Under the pieces are notes generated by a model. The model was not told where the DNA came from, searched no databases, and worked only from the letters and a program-made list of their open reading frames with translations. Below, piece after piece: positions 30,047 through 38,169 of a stretch of 64,000 bases of DNA (within the stretch, counting starts at the first letter, position 1; every line of letters starts with the position of its first letter). Position numbers and translations under genes: made by a program. This stretch comes from Rodentibacter pneumotropicus DSM 21403. GTDB taxonomy: Bacteria > Pseudomonadota > Gammaproteobacteria > Enterobacterales > Pasteurellaceae. The stretch covers positions 102,350 to 166,349 of the forward strand of contig NZ_KB904041.1 in assembly GCF_000379905.1 (NCBI RefSeq), read 5' to 3'.

Positions 30047-30074
30047 TAAGGGAGTTTCGGCTTCCTTATTTTTT
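30047..30074 (+). terminator. Terminator of the macAB-OMF operon
   Basis: TAAGGGAG, loop TTTCGG, CTTCCTTA (one G-T pair) followed by TTTTTT. Confidence 0.8.
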
Positions 30075-30092
30075 AACTCGGTTTAACAAAAA

Positions 30093-30722
30093 ATGAAAAA
30101 ACAACTGACTTTCTACTTTATCCGCCATGGCAGAACGGTCTGGAACGAACAAGGTTTAATGCAGGGGCACGGCGATTCGCCCCTCACTGAACAAGGCATT
30201 TTAGGGGCACAAAAAGCCGGTGTGGCATTACAACAAATTCCCTTTTTGGCGGCCTATTCCAGCATTTTAAAACGCACGATTGATACGGCTGAACACATTA
30301 TTGGTGAACGCAATATTCCGCTTTTTCAACATAAAGGGTTAAACGAACAATTTTTTGGAAAGTGGGAAGGTCAATGGGTTGAATCTTTGCGTGAACAAGC
30401 CGAATTTAAACAAATGCTCAGTGATCCGGCAAATTACAAGGCCAAAAAAAATGGCGGAGAAACCTACGAACAACTTGCTGACCGAGCAATGAAAGCGATA
30501 GAAGATATTATTCAAATCCACCATAAAGGTAATATTTTGGTTGTTTCTCACGGTCATACATTACGCTTACTCCTCGCCCTATTCGACGGTGCTACTTGGC
30601 AAAACCACAGAGAAGAAGGACAATCCGTTTCTTTACTCAACACCGCAATCGGCGTTGTGCATTATGACAGCGAAAAAGGCTTTAGCGTTGAAAAAGTCAA
30701 TGATGTGGGGCATTTGGGGTAA
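30093..30722 (+). CDS. Histidine phosphatase family protein (GpmB-like)
   Basis: 209-residue branch-1 histidine phosphatase. The phospho-accepting His lies in FIRHGRTVWNEQG; the second active-site His in VVSHGHTLRLLLAL. The SSILKRTIDTA and NEQFFGKWEG segments match the phosphoglycerate mutase/phosphatase group. The GpmB/CobC-like subgroup is often annotated as mutase but is usually a phosphatase; substrate unknown. It has its own upstream gap after a terminator and is convergent with rnm. Confidence 0.87.
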   Translation: MKKQLTFYFIRHGRTVWNEQGLMQGHGDSPLTEQGILGAQKAGVALQQIPFLAAYSSILKRTIDTAEHIIGERNIPLFQHKGLNEQFFGKWEGQWVESLREQAEFKQMLSDPANYKAKKNGGETYEQLADRAMKAIEDIIQIHHKGNILVVSHGHTLRLLLALFDGATWQNHREEGQSVSLLNTAIGVVHYDSEKGFSVEKVNDVGHLG

Positions 30723-30776
30723 AAGAGCGGTCATTTTTTATCTTGTTTTTCGGTATTATACGATTGCTGAACAAAA

Positions 30777-30873
30777 GCAGAGATTTCAACAAGTAGGGAC
30801 ACACTGCGTGTATCCATTTGCAGCATATTGCAATAATTTGAATTTATAACGGACACACGCAGTGTGTCCCTAC
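30777..30873 (+). repeat. Dispersed palindromic repeat, copy 1
   Basis: Core inverted repeat GTAGGGACACACTGCGTGT ... ACACGCAGTGTGTCCCTAC (30793-30873), preceded by CAGAG and ATTTCAACAA. The same unit, inverted, occurs at 32830-32929. It resembles a small non-coding mobile or REP-like element and lies in the gap between convergent genes. Confidence 0.75.
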
Positions 30874-30881
30874 GCTAAAAC

Positions 30882-31706
30882 CTAAAACCGTGTCCAAATC
30901 GGCTCCACACCCTCAGGAAGATCGAGATTTCTCCCTAACTCTACCCAACCACAAGGAAAATGAAAATCCGATCCTACCGACCCCAATAAACCAAACTCAT
31001 TTGCCCAACGAGCTAACATTTGACGTTGGTCTTTGGTTTGTCCATATCCGGAAATTTCCATAGCATCGCCGCCCCAACTTTTAAAGTCTGCCATTAATTG
31101 GCGAATCCGTTTTCCTGTTAAGTTATAGCGTAACGGATGAGCGATTACCGCCATTCCTCCTGCTGCCTGAATGGTCTCAATCGCTGTGGGAATATCCACC
31201 CATTCCGCTTTAACAAAAGCGGATTTACCCTGCCCTAAATAGCGTCTGAAAGCCTGCCCGTCATTCGACACTTTACCTATTTGTACCAAATATCGTCCGT
31301 AATGGGCACGTGTTACTTCCCCATTCGCCAAGGCTTTTGCTCCTTCATAGGCATTGGGGATTCCCGCTTTTTCCAATTTAGCCCCAATTTCCACTGCTCT
31401 TTTTTCACGCAGCGCTTTTTGATTTGCCAAAAGTGCGGTCATTTTGGGATGAGTTTGATCAAAATTCAGTCCGACAATATGAATGCCCCGCCCTTCCCAA
31501 GTGGTGGAAATTTCTACGCCGGTAATCAATTCGATCCCCACCTCTTTTGCCGCCAAGCGAGCCTCATCAATGCCGCAAACCGTATCATGATCGCATAATG
31601 CCAACACATTTACGCCTTGCTCTGCTGCCCGTTGTACCACTTCAGTGGGGCTTAACACCCCATCCGATGCGGTGCTATGACAATGTAAATCGTATATTTT
31701 GGTCAT
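30882..31706 (-). CDS. rnm: PHP-domain 5'-3' exoribonuclease Rnm (TrpH/YciV)
   Basis: 274-residue polymerase-and-histidinol-phosphatase domain protein with the metal-binding motifs DLHCHSTASDGVLSP, LCDHDTVCG, VIAHPLRY and GSDFHFP. The E. coli homologue RNase AM trims 5' ends of rRNA precursors and degrades short oligonucleotides; older annotation is TrpH. It starts within the pyrD stop (TAATG, one shared base), so it is the second gene of a pyrD-rnm unit. Confidence 0.88.
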   Translation of the reverse strand: MTKIYDLHCHSTASDGVLSPTEVVQRAAEQGVNVLALCDHDTVCGIDEARLAAKEVGIELITGVEISTTWEGRGIHIVGLNFDQTHPKMTALLANQKALREKRAVEIGAKLEKAGIPNAYEGAKALANGEVTRAHYGRYLVQIGKVSNDGQAFRRYLGQGKSAFVKAEWVDIPTAIETIQAAGGMAVIAHPLRYNLTGKRIRQLMADFKSWGGDAMEISGYGQTKDQRQMLARWANEFGLLGSVGSDFHFPCGWVELGRNLDLPEGVEPIWTRF

Positions 31707-32725
31707 TATTTAATCGTTTTTACTAGTTCTTTCACTAATTTCGGCCCGTGATAAATCAATCCGGAATACACTTGCAACAATTCGGCACCGGCTGCCATTT
31801 TCTCTTGGGCATTTTGCACACCGTCAATCCCACCACTGCCAATAATCGGAATTTGCCCTTTCAATTCTTCATTTAATCGTTTAATAATCGTTGTGCTTTT
31901 CTGCTGCAACGGTTTACCGCTTAATCCGCCCTGCTCGTCGGCATTTTTCAAACCGGCGACATTTTCACGGGAAACGGTGGTATTGGTGGCAATCACCCCA
32001 TCCATTTTATGACGAACCAATGTATCGGCAATTTGCACCAATTCCGCCTCTGATAAATCCGGCGCAATTTTCACCGCAATCGGCACATATTTATTATATT
32101 GATCCGCCAAAATTGCCTGACGAGCCTTAATGCTTTGCAACAAATCATCAAAATAATCACCGTATTGCAACTGGCGCAAATCCGGCGTATTCGGCGATGA
32201 AATATTCACGGTAATATAACCGGCATAGTTATAGGCTTTGTTCAAACAGAAAATATAGTCGTCTTTGCCGTGTTCTAACGGAGTTTGCTTATTTTTACCG
32301 ATATTGATGCCAATCACCCCACGATAACGTGCTTTTTTCACATTTTCGATCAAATAATCAATGCCGTTATTGTTAAAACCATTGCGATTAATAATGCCTT
32401 CCGCTTCAATCAAACGAAACTGGCGAGGTTTTGCATTGCCGTCTTGGGCGAGAGGGGTCACCGTGCCCACTTCCACAAAACCGAATCCCAACGCCCCAAA
32501 ACCATCAATGGCATCACCATTTTTATCTGCCCCCGCTGCCAAGCCAATCGGGTTTGGAAAACGCACCCCCATCACGGTTTTCTCCGAACCTTTTGGTGTA
32601 GCAATAACGGATTTCAGTAGTGGCTGCAACAACGGATGACCGGCAAGTTTTAAACATTGAAGGGTAAAATTATGGGCGGTTTCCGCATCCATTTGAAAAA
32701 TACATTGACGGAATAATTTATACAT
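31706..32725 (-). CDS. pyrD: Dihydroorotate dehydrogenase (quinone), class 2
   Basis: FMN enzyme at the inner membrane oxidising dihydroorotate to orotate in pyrimidine synthesis. An N-terminal amphipathic helix ([22 protein letters not shown]) identifies class 2. Other motifs are [43 protein letters not shown] with the catalytic Ser, and [18 protein letters not shown]. 339 residues. Divergent from the restriction-modification locus. Confidence 0.96.
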   Translation of the reverse strand: MYKLFRQCIFQMDAETAHNFTLQCLKLAGHPLLQPLLKSVIATPKGSEKTVMGVRFPNPIGLAAGADKNGDAIDGFGALGFGFVEVGTVTPLAQDGNAKPRQFRLIEAEGIINRNGFNNNGIDYLIENVKKARYRGVIGINIGKNKQTPLEHGKDDYIFCLNKAYNYAGYITVNISSPNTPDLRQLQYGDYFDDLLQSIKARQAILADQYNKYVPIAVKIAPDLSEAELVQIADTLVRHKMDGVIATNTTVSRENVAGLKNADEQGGLSGKPLQQKSTTIIKRLNEELKGQIPIIGSGGIDGVQNAQEKMAAGAELLQVYSGLIYHGPKLVKELVKTIK

Positions 32726-33036
32726 ACTCGTTTATCTCTCGGGATAGTTGACTGTAAAAAAAGTGCGGTCAAAATCAACCGCACTTTGAAGATGGGGCTG
32801 TATTACGTCGTATTGCATTTATTTTCATTGTAGGGACACTCTGCCTGTGTCCGTTATAAAATCATTTCAATAGGTTAAAATCGGACACACGCAGTGTGTC
32901 CCTACATTTTGTTGAAATTCCTGCTCTGCGCATTTGCAACACAATATTAAAAGCGTTTGTGTATTCTACGAGGAAAGGGGGAAATGTGCAATGAAATACA
33001 AAATCAAAAAAGCGCATTGAAACGCTTAAAATCAAA
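32726..33036. other. Gap between pyrD and hsdM
   Basis: 311 bases holding an inverted uptake-signal pair (AAGTGCGGT at 32761-32769, ACCGCACTT at 32778-32786) and the second copy of a dispersed palindromic repeat. I see no open reading frame or clear promoter. Confidence 0.7.
32830..32929 (-). repeat. Dispersed palindromic repeat, copy 2 (inverted)
   Basis: GTAGGGACACTCTGCCTGTGTCCG ends pair with CGGACACACGCAGTGTGTCC through 32905, then TTGTTGAAATT and CTCTG to 32929. In reverse complement this aligns with copy 1, including its flanking CAGAG and ATTTCAACAA. Confidence 0.75.
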
Positions 33037-34782
33037 TTGTTCAGACTTCAACTTTTCTATAAAATAACTGCACTTTTTTCAGAAATATCAACATATTCAC
33101 TTTACAAAGGACGAATTTTATGCAGAAGCCACCAAGATTGTGTCAATGAAACGCTAACACAGCAAGCCTTTCTTAATGATTTAGATGAAAAACTTTGGTC
33201 TGCCGCAGACCGTCTCCGCCAACAACTTGATGCCGCCAATTACAAACACATCGTTTTAGGCTTAATTTTCTTAAAGTACATCTCCGACAGTTTCACTGCC
33301 CAGCAAGAAAAAATCCGAGCGGAACTCACCGATTCCGAAAATCCCCTTTATCTTGACAGCACTTTTTACGATTCCGACGAAGATTATCAAGAAGCCCTCA
33401 GTGCCGAATTAGAAAATCGTGATTACTATATCGCCGATAATGTCTTCTGGGTGCCCCCTTCCGCCCGTTGGCAAGCCCTACAATCTGTCGCCCTTTTTAA
33501 TACCGGCACGGAATTACCTTGGGGTGGCAAATTCGCCGGTGTCGCCCGTTTAATTGACGATGCCTTTGATTCCATTGAAAAAGACAACGCCAAACTCAAA
33601 GGCGTATTGCAACGCATTAGTGGCTATGGGGTGAATGAAGATACCCTACGGGGCTTAATTAATCTTTTTTCCGATACCAATTTTACTCAGCCTACTTACA
33701 ACGGCACACAAATTCATTTAGGGGCAAAAGACATTCTTGGGCATGTTTATGAATATTTCCTCGGGCGATTCGCCCAAGCGGAAGGGAAACGGGGCGGACA
33801 ATATTTCACCCCGAAATCTATCGTTTCTCTCATTGTTGAAATGCTCAAACCTTATTCAGGTCGGGTTTACGACCCCGCAATGGGCAGTGGCGGCTTTTTC
33901 GTGCAAACGGAACGCTTTATCACCGCCCACCAAGGCAATATCAACCAAGTGTCCATCTACGGGCAAGAATTCAACCCTACCACATGGAAACTTGCCGCCA
34001 TGAATATGGCGATCCGTGGCATTGATTACAACTTTGGCAAACACAATGCCGACAGTTTCGCCCAGCCACAACATCTCGATCAAAAAATGGATTTCATTAT
34101 GGCGAACCCACCGTTTAACATCAGCGATTGGTGGAGCGAAAGCCTCGCTGACGATCCACGTTGGGCATACGGCATACCGCCAAAAGGCAACGCCAATTTT
34201 GCTTGGCTACAACATATGATTTACCATCTCTCACCGAAAGGCAAAATGGCACTTTTACTCGCCAACGGTTCAATGAGCAGCCAAACCAACAACGAAGGGG
34301 AAATTCGCAAAGCCATCGTTCAAGCAGATCTTGTGGAAGCCATGGTCGCCCTACCCGGACAACTGTTCACCAACACCCAAATCCCCGCCTGTATTTGGTT
34401 TTTAAACCGCAACAAAGCCCGCAAAGGTGAAGTGTTATTTATTGATGCCCGCCAAATTGGCTATATGAAAGATCGGGTATTGCGTGATTTCACCCTTGAA
34501 GACATCGCCAAAATCGCCGATACCTTCCACGCTTGGCAAAAATCACAAGACTATGAAGATCAACCTGCCTTCTGTAAATCCGCCACTTTAGAGGACATTG
34601 AAAAGAACGATTATGTCCTCACGCCGGGACGCTATGTCGGCACCGCAGAACAAGAAGACGACGGCATCCCCTTTGCAGAAAAAATGCAAAAACTGACCGC
34701 ACTTTTAAAGGAACAATTTAAACAAAGTGCAGAATTGGAAGCGGAGATTAAGAAAAATTTGGGAGGGTTGGGGTATGAGTAA
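33037..34782 (+). CDS. hsdM: Type I restriction-modification methyltransferase HsdM (start uncertain)
   Basis: N6-adenine methyltransferase subunit. From about residue 37 it reads as a normal HsdM: N-terminal helical domain (KLWSAADRLRQQLDAANYKH), SAM motif I DPAMGSGGFFVQ and catalytic motif IV ANPPFN. The frame has no plausible start near NETLTQQAFLN; only a TTG at 33037 opens it, adding residues without family resemblance. A well-placed AAAGGA and ATG at 33120 lie in another frame that stops after nine codons, suggesting a one-base shift or an unusual start. It overlaps hsdS. A uptake signal lies near its 3' end. Confidence 0.85.
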   Translation: MFRLQLFYKITALFSEISTYSLYKGRILCRSHQDCVNETLTQQAFLNDLDEKLWSAADRLRQQLDAANYKHIVLGLIFLKYISDSFTAQQEKIRAELTDSENPLYLDSTFYDSDEDYQEALSAELENRDYYIADNVFWVPPSARWQALQSVALFNTGTELPWGGKFAGVARLIDDAFDSIEKDNAKLKGVLQRISGYGVNEDTLRGLINLFSDTNFTQPTYNGTQIHLGAKDILGHVYEYFLGRFAQAEGKRGGQYFTPKSIVSLIVEMLKPYSGRVYDPAMGSGGFFVQTERFITAHQGNINQVSIYGQEFNPTTWKLAAMNMAIRGIDYNFGKHNADSFAQPQHLDQKMDFIMANPPFNISDWWSESLADDPRWAYGIPPKGNANFAWLQHMIYHLSPKGKMALLLANGSMSSQTNNEGEIRKAIVQADLVEAMVALPGQLFTNTQIPACIWFLNRNKARKGEVLFIDARQIGYMKDRVLRDFTLEDIAKIADTFHAWQKSQDYEDQPAFCKSATLEDIEKNDYVLTPGRYVGTAEQEDDGIPFAEKMQKLTALLKEQFKQSAELEAEIKKNLGGLGYE

Positions 34783-36184
34783 ACATCAATATGAATATTT
34801 AGGAAATTTATTAGAACCTAGAGGGTATATTCGAGGTCCTTTTGGATCTGCATTAAAAAGGAATGAGTTATCGGATTCTGGAATTCCAGTTTATGAACAA
34901 CAGCACGCTATTACTGGAACTAGGATTTTTAGATATTTTATAAATAACGATAAGTTTAATGAGTTAAAACGTTTTATTGTTAGAGATAATGACTTAATTA
35001 TCAGTTGCTCAGGAACTGTTGGAAAAATATCTCTCATTAAAGGAAATGATCCTAAAGGAATTATCAGCCAAGCATTACTAATACTAAGATTTGATATAAA
35101 GAAAGTATTACCATTGTATATGTATTATTTCCTTATCTCTAAAGATGGACAACAGAAAATTCTAAACGCATCACAAGGGGCTGTTCAATTAAATATTGCT
35201 CCTAAAAATATTGTAGAGCAAATTAATGTCCCGATTTACAGTTTAGAAGTACAACAAAAAATTGTTTATAAATTACAAGTATTAGATAAAAAAATCCAAC
35301 TCAACACCCAAATCAACCAAACCTTAGAACAAATCGCCCAAGAGATTTTTAAAAGCTGGTTTGTGAATTTTGACCCCGTGCATGCCAAAACCGATGCCCT
35401 CGCACAAGGCAAAACCCAAGCGGAAGCCGAACTTGCCGCCATGCAAATCATCAGCGGAAAAACACCGGAAGAATTAACCGCCCTTTCCCAAAGCCACCCC
35501 GACCGCTATGCGGAATTAGCGGAAATTGCTAGAGCGTTTCCGAGTGAGTTTGAGGAGATTGAAGGGTTTGGGGAAGTACCGAGGGGGTGGGAGGTCAAAA
35601 GAGTTGATGAAATTGCGACCATTATTAAGGGTAAATCTTATAAAAGTAGTGAGCTTGCAGAATCAACAACCGCATTAGTTACCTTAAAATCATTTAACCG
35701 TGGTGGCGGATACCGTTTAGATGGATTGAAAGAGTACATAGGAAAATACAAATATGAACAAGAAGTTTTTTCTGGTGAACTGATTATTGCTTATACCGAT
35801 GTAACCCAAGCAGCAGATGTAATCGGTAAACCTGCAATGGTAATGTCGGATTCTCGTTATGAACATTTAGTAATTTCTCTCGATGTTGGTGTGGTTAGAC
35901 CGTTTGATGATGTCTACAAATATTTCCTTTACTGCCTAGCAATGACTGATTCATTTCAAGCATATACAAAATCATTTTGTACAGGTACAACCGTTCTACA
36001 TTTAGGAAAAGATGCTGTACCAAGTTTTGAATTTGTAAATCCAAATTATGAATTATTAAAGGTATTTTGGAAACAAACATCACCTATTTTTGAAAAAATT
36101 AATTTAAATATAGAAGAAAATAAATCTCTTGAAAAAAGCAGAGATTTGTTGTTGCCTAGATTGTTGAATGGGGAAATTATATGA
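34775..36184 (+). CDS. hsdS: Type I restriction-modification specificity subunit HsdS
   Basis: 469-residue DNA-recognition subunit with two target recognition domains (about 1-150 and 265-430) separated by conserved helices (LDKKIQLNTQINQTLEQIAQ, FKSWFVNFDPV) and ending in a second helix copy (LEKSRDLLLPRLLNGEI). The first target domain is noticeably AT-rich compared with hsdM, as expected for exchanged specificity domains. The ATG at 34775 overlaps the hsdM stop (ATGAGTAA). The recognition sequence cannot be predicted by eye. Confidence 0.92.
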   Translation: MSKHQYEYLGNLLEPRGYIRGPFGSALKRNELSDSGIPVYEQQHAITGTRIFRYFINNDKFNELKRFIVRDNDLIISCSGTVGKISLIKGNDPKGIISQALLILRFDIKKVLPLYMYYFLISKDGQQKILNASQGAVQLNIAPKNIVEQINVPIYSLEVQQKIVYKLQVLDKKIQLNTQINQTLEQIAQEIFKSWFVNFDPVHAKTDALAQGKTQAEAELAAMQIISGKTPEELTALSQSHPDRYAELAEIARAFPSEFEEIEGFGEVPRGWEVKRVDEIATIIKGKSYKSSELAESTTALVTLKSFNRGGGYRLDGLKEYIGKYKYEQEVFSGELIIAYTDVTQAADVIGKPAMVMSDSRYEHLVISLDVGVVRPFDDVYKYFLYCLAMTDSFQAYTKSFCTGTTVLHLGKDAVPSFEFVNPNYELLKVFWKQTSPIFEKINLNIEENKSLEKSRDLLLPRLLNGEII

Positions 36185-36780
36185 AAAGTCAAGAAAGAGG
36201 CGTAGATTATTGGACTATGGGACAACGTTTTCTAAAAATGGCTAATGCTACATCTGGAATGTTAGTAGCAACCAAAAATCAATGGGCTGTTCTATCTGAT
36301 ACAGAGATCACAACAGAAGAATATAATGAAAAAACTAAATGGTCTGATCATAACATTGCAATCCCTACTCTTTTTAACTTTTATCATGGGTTAGAACTAA
36401 TGTTAAAAGGATTCTTACTATTTAATGAAGAAACTGAAAATATTAAAACCCATAAATTTACTATTTTAATTAATTTATTAAAGAAATATTTATCTCATGA
36501 TGATCCGTTTATAAAAAGAATAGAGTTTTATACTATAAATTTACAACAAGACTCTATTTTTAAAAAATTTTTAGAAAAAAATAGTAACTCTATTGATAAT
36601 TGGTATGAATCATTAAAGTACCCAGAACAAAATGAGGATAACCCTTTTATTCATATTGATTTAATGTATGGTTCAGAAAAAACTTTAAACTTCTGGGAAA
36701 AACTATCAGAAGATAGTTTAGAAATAATAAAACTGAGTAGACAATATCATTTAAATAGTACTGATAGCGAGCGTGAATAA
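36181..36780 (+). CDS. Unknown protein inside the Type I operon
   Basis: 199 residues, AT-rich, starting by ATGA overlap with hsdS, so cotranslated. All-helical appearance with a hydrophobic helix FNFYHGLELMLKGFLLFNEE followed by THKFTILINLL; this 'HGLE..LKG..L...THK' layout is reminiscent of HEPN-type helical proteins, but no clear catalytic RxxxxH motif is visible. I do not recognise the family. Position suggests an accessory of the restriction system or a passenger defence gene. Confidence 0.75.
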   Translation: MKSQERGVDYWTMGQRFLKMANATSGMLVATKNQWAVLSDTEITTEEYNEKTKWSDHNIAIPTLFNFYHGLELMLKGFLLFNEETENIKTHKFTILINLLKKYLSHDDPFIKRIEFYTINLQQDSIFKKFLEKNSNSIDNWYESLKYPEQNEDNPFIHIDLMYGSEKTLNFWEKLSEDSLEIIKLSRQYHLNSTDSERE

Positions 36781-36808
36781 TAAATTTCAACTATATCAAA
36801 TCTATTTC

Positions 36809-36949
36809 CCATGGGTATAAATACCCACGGTTAAACATGACCGTTCCCCCTTGGGGAACATAAAATATACAATCCCAACGGGGTTGAATTATGCTTAACC
36901 TAGGGTATTTTCACCCTAGGTATATCCCGTGGGAAAATACCTTCCACGG
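36809..36949. repeat. Stack of five palindromes (REP-like cluster)
   Basis: Five hairpins in tandem: CCATGGGTAT/ATACCCACGG (36809-36830, one mismatch), GTTCCCC/GGGGAAC (36843-36859), CAATCCC/GGGGTTG (36870-36886), ACCTAGGGT/ACCCTAGGT (36898-36921) and CCGTGG/CCACGG (36927-36949). No coding frame explains them. They lie between the unknown gene and fic. Confidence 0.8.
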
Positions 36950-36993
36950 TTAACCTAGAGTGTTTACAGCATGGGGACATTCTCGACAAATAC

Positions 36994-37038
36994 GGCAAAT
37001 AGCATTATTATTTGCCTTATATTTTAAGGCAAATAATA
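36994..37038. promoter_or_regulatory. Operator-like GGCAAATA repeats before fic
   Basis: GGCAAATA occurs at 36994-37001 (forward), its complement TATTTGCC at 37009-37016, and again forward at 37028-37035. The last two lie in a perfect 13-base inverted repeat (37006-37018 and 37026-37038, 7-base spacer). It ends at the fic ribosome binding site. Confidence 0.65.
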
Positions 37039-37052
37039 GAGGAAATTGCCGT

Positions 37053-38156
37053 ATGATGATAAAACAATATATTTGGCAGTATGAAAATTGGACTGATTGG
37101 AAATATGATTTAAATCGATTACTGCCCTTACTTAATCAAGCCCATTACCAACAAGGTCTGCTATTAGGGCGGCTGTTTGATATTGGCTTTGAACAATTGG
37201 AACAAATTAATCTGCAATCCTTGACACAAAACGTTATTAAAAGTAGTGAGATTGAGGGAGAAGTGTTGAATGTGCAATCGGTGCGCTCTTCCCTTGCCCG
37301 CCGATTAGGGGTGGAAATAGGTGGATTGTTACCTATTGATCGTGGTATTGAGGGCATTGTGGAAATGACATTAGATGCTACCACCAATTTTCACCCTCTC
37401 ACGCTTGAGCGATTGTTTGCGTGGCACGCCGCCCTTTTTCCAACCGGCTATAGCGGAATAAGTAAAATTGAGGTTGGGGCTTTGCGTTCCGATAAACAAG
37501 GGGCGATGCAGGTCGTATCGGGCAAAATAGGCAAACAAAAAGTCCATTTTGAAGCACCGCCGGCTGAAAAACTCAAAGACGAAATATCGCTATTTTTAGA
37601 TTGGCTTAATGGGGAAGAACAAATTGATCCTTTTATTAAATCTGCAGTTGCCCATTTATGGTTTTTAACCCTGCATCCTTTTGAAGATGGCAATGGCCGT
37701 ATTGCCCGAGCGATAGCCGATTACCTCCTCGCTAAAGCTGAAAACAACCGGCTACGCTTTTATAGCCTTTCAGCTCAAATTCAAAAAGTGCGGTCAAATT
37801 ATTATGAGATTTTGGAAAATACACAAAAAGGTGTCAGTGACATTACAATCTGGATTACTTGGTTTATACAAAATATTATTGAAGCAATTAATACCGCTCA
37901 AAAAACCTTAGATCAAGTTTTACTCAAAAATCACTATTGGCAAAAATGGCGGGATTGGAACTTAAACGACCGTCAACGCAAGGTGCTAAATCGACTATTA
38001 GATGGATTTGAAGGCAATTTAACCAATAAAAAATATGCAACATTAACCAAAGTTTCTCGTGATACCGCTCTGCGAGATTTAACGGATTTGGTTAATAAAC
38101 AGATTTTACAAGTCAAAGGGGGCGGGCGAAGTATCTATTATGAAATAGCCCCATAA
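37053..38156 (+). CDS. Fic-domain protein with N-terminal inhibitory motif
   Basis: Predicted AMP- or other NMP-transferase modifying protein hydroxyls. Layout: N-terminal DUF4172-like segment (YIWQYENWTDWKYD), inhibitory helix motif SSEIEGE near residue 72 (class II, self-inhibited), canonical catalytic loop HPFEDGNGRIARA, and a C-terminal winged-helix-like region (TKVSRDTALRDLTDLV). The ATG at 37053 has AGAGGAAATT upstream; the frame opens to 36960 without support. It sits between hsdS and hsdR, a place where Type I loci often carry extra genes. An uptake signal lies in the coding sequence. Its target is unknown. Confidence 0.9.
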   Translation: MMIKQYIWQYENWTDWKYDLNRLLPLLNQAHYQQGLLLGRLFDIGFEQLEQINLQSLTQNVIKSSEIEGEVLNVQSVRSSLARRLGVEIGGLLPIDRGIEGIVEMTLDATTNFHPLTLERLFAWHAALFPTGYSGISKIEVGALRSDKQGAMQVVSGKIGKQKVHFEAPPAEKLKDEISLFLDWLNGEEQIDPFIKSAVAHLWFLTLHPFEDGNGRIARAIADYLLAKAENNRLRFYSLSAQIQKVRSNYYEILENTQKGVSDITIWITWFIQNIIEAINTAQKTLDQVLLKNHYWQKWRDWNLNDRQRKVLNRLLDGFEGNLTNKKYATLTKVSRDTALRDLTDLVNKQILQVKGGGRSIYYEIAP

Positions 38157-38169
38157 ACAGGAAGAGACA

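Noticed and set aside
33120..33149. Nine-codon leader peptide before hsdM
   Set aside because: A ribosome binding site and ATG exist, but the peptide is more simply explained as the start of hsdM thrown out of frame; kept as a finding, not as a gene.
36809..36949. Possible CRISPR array
   Set aside because: The palindromes differ from each other in stem sequence and there are no constant repeats or equal spacers.
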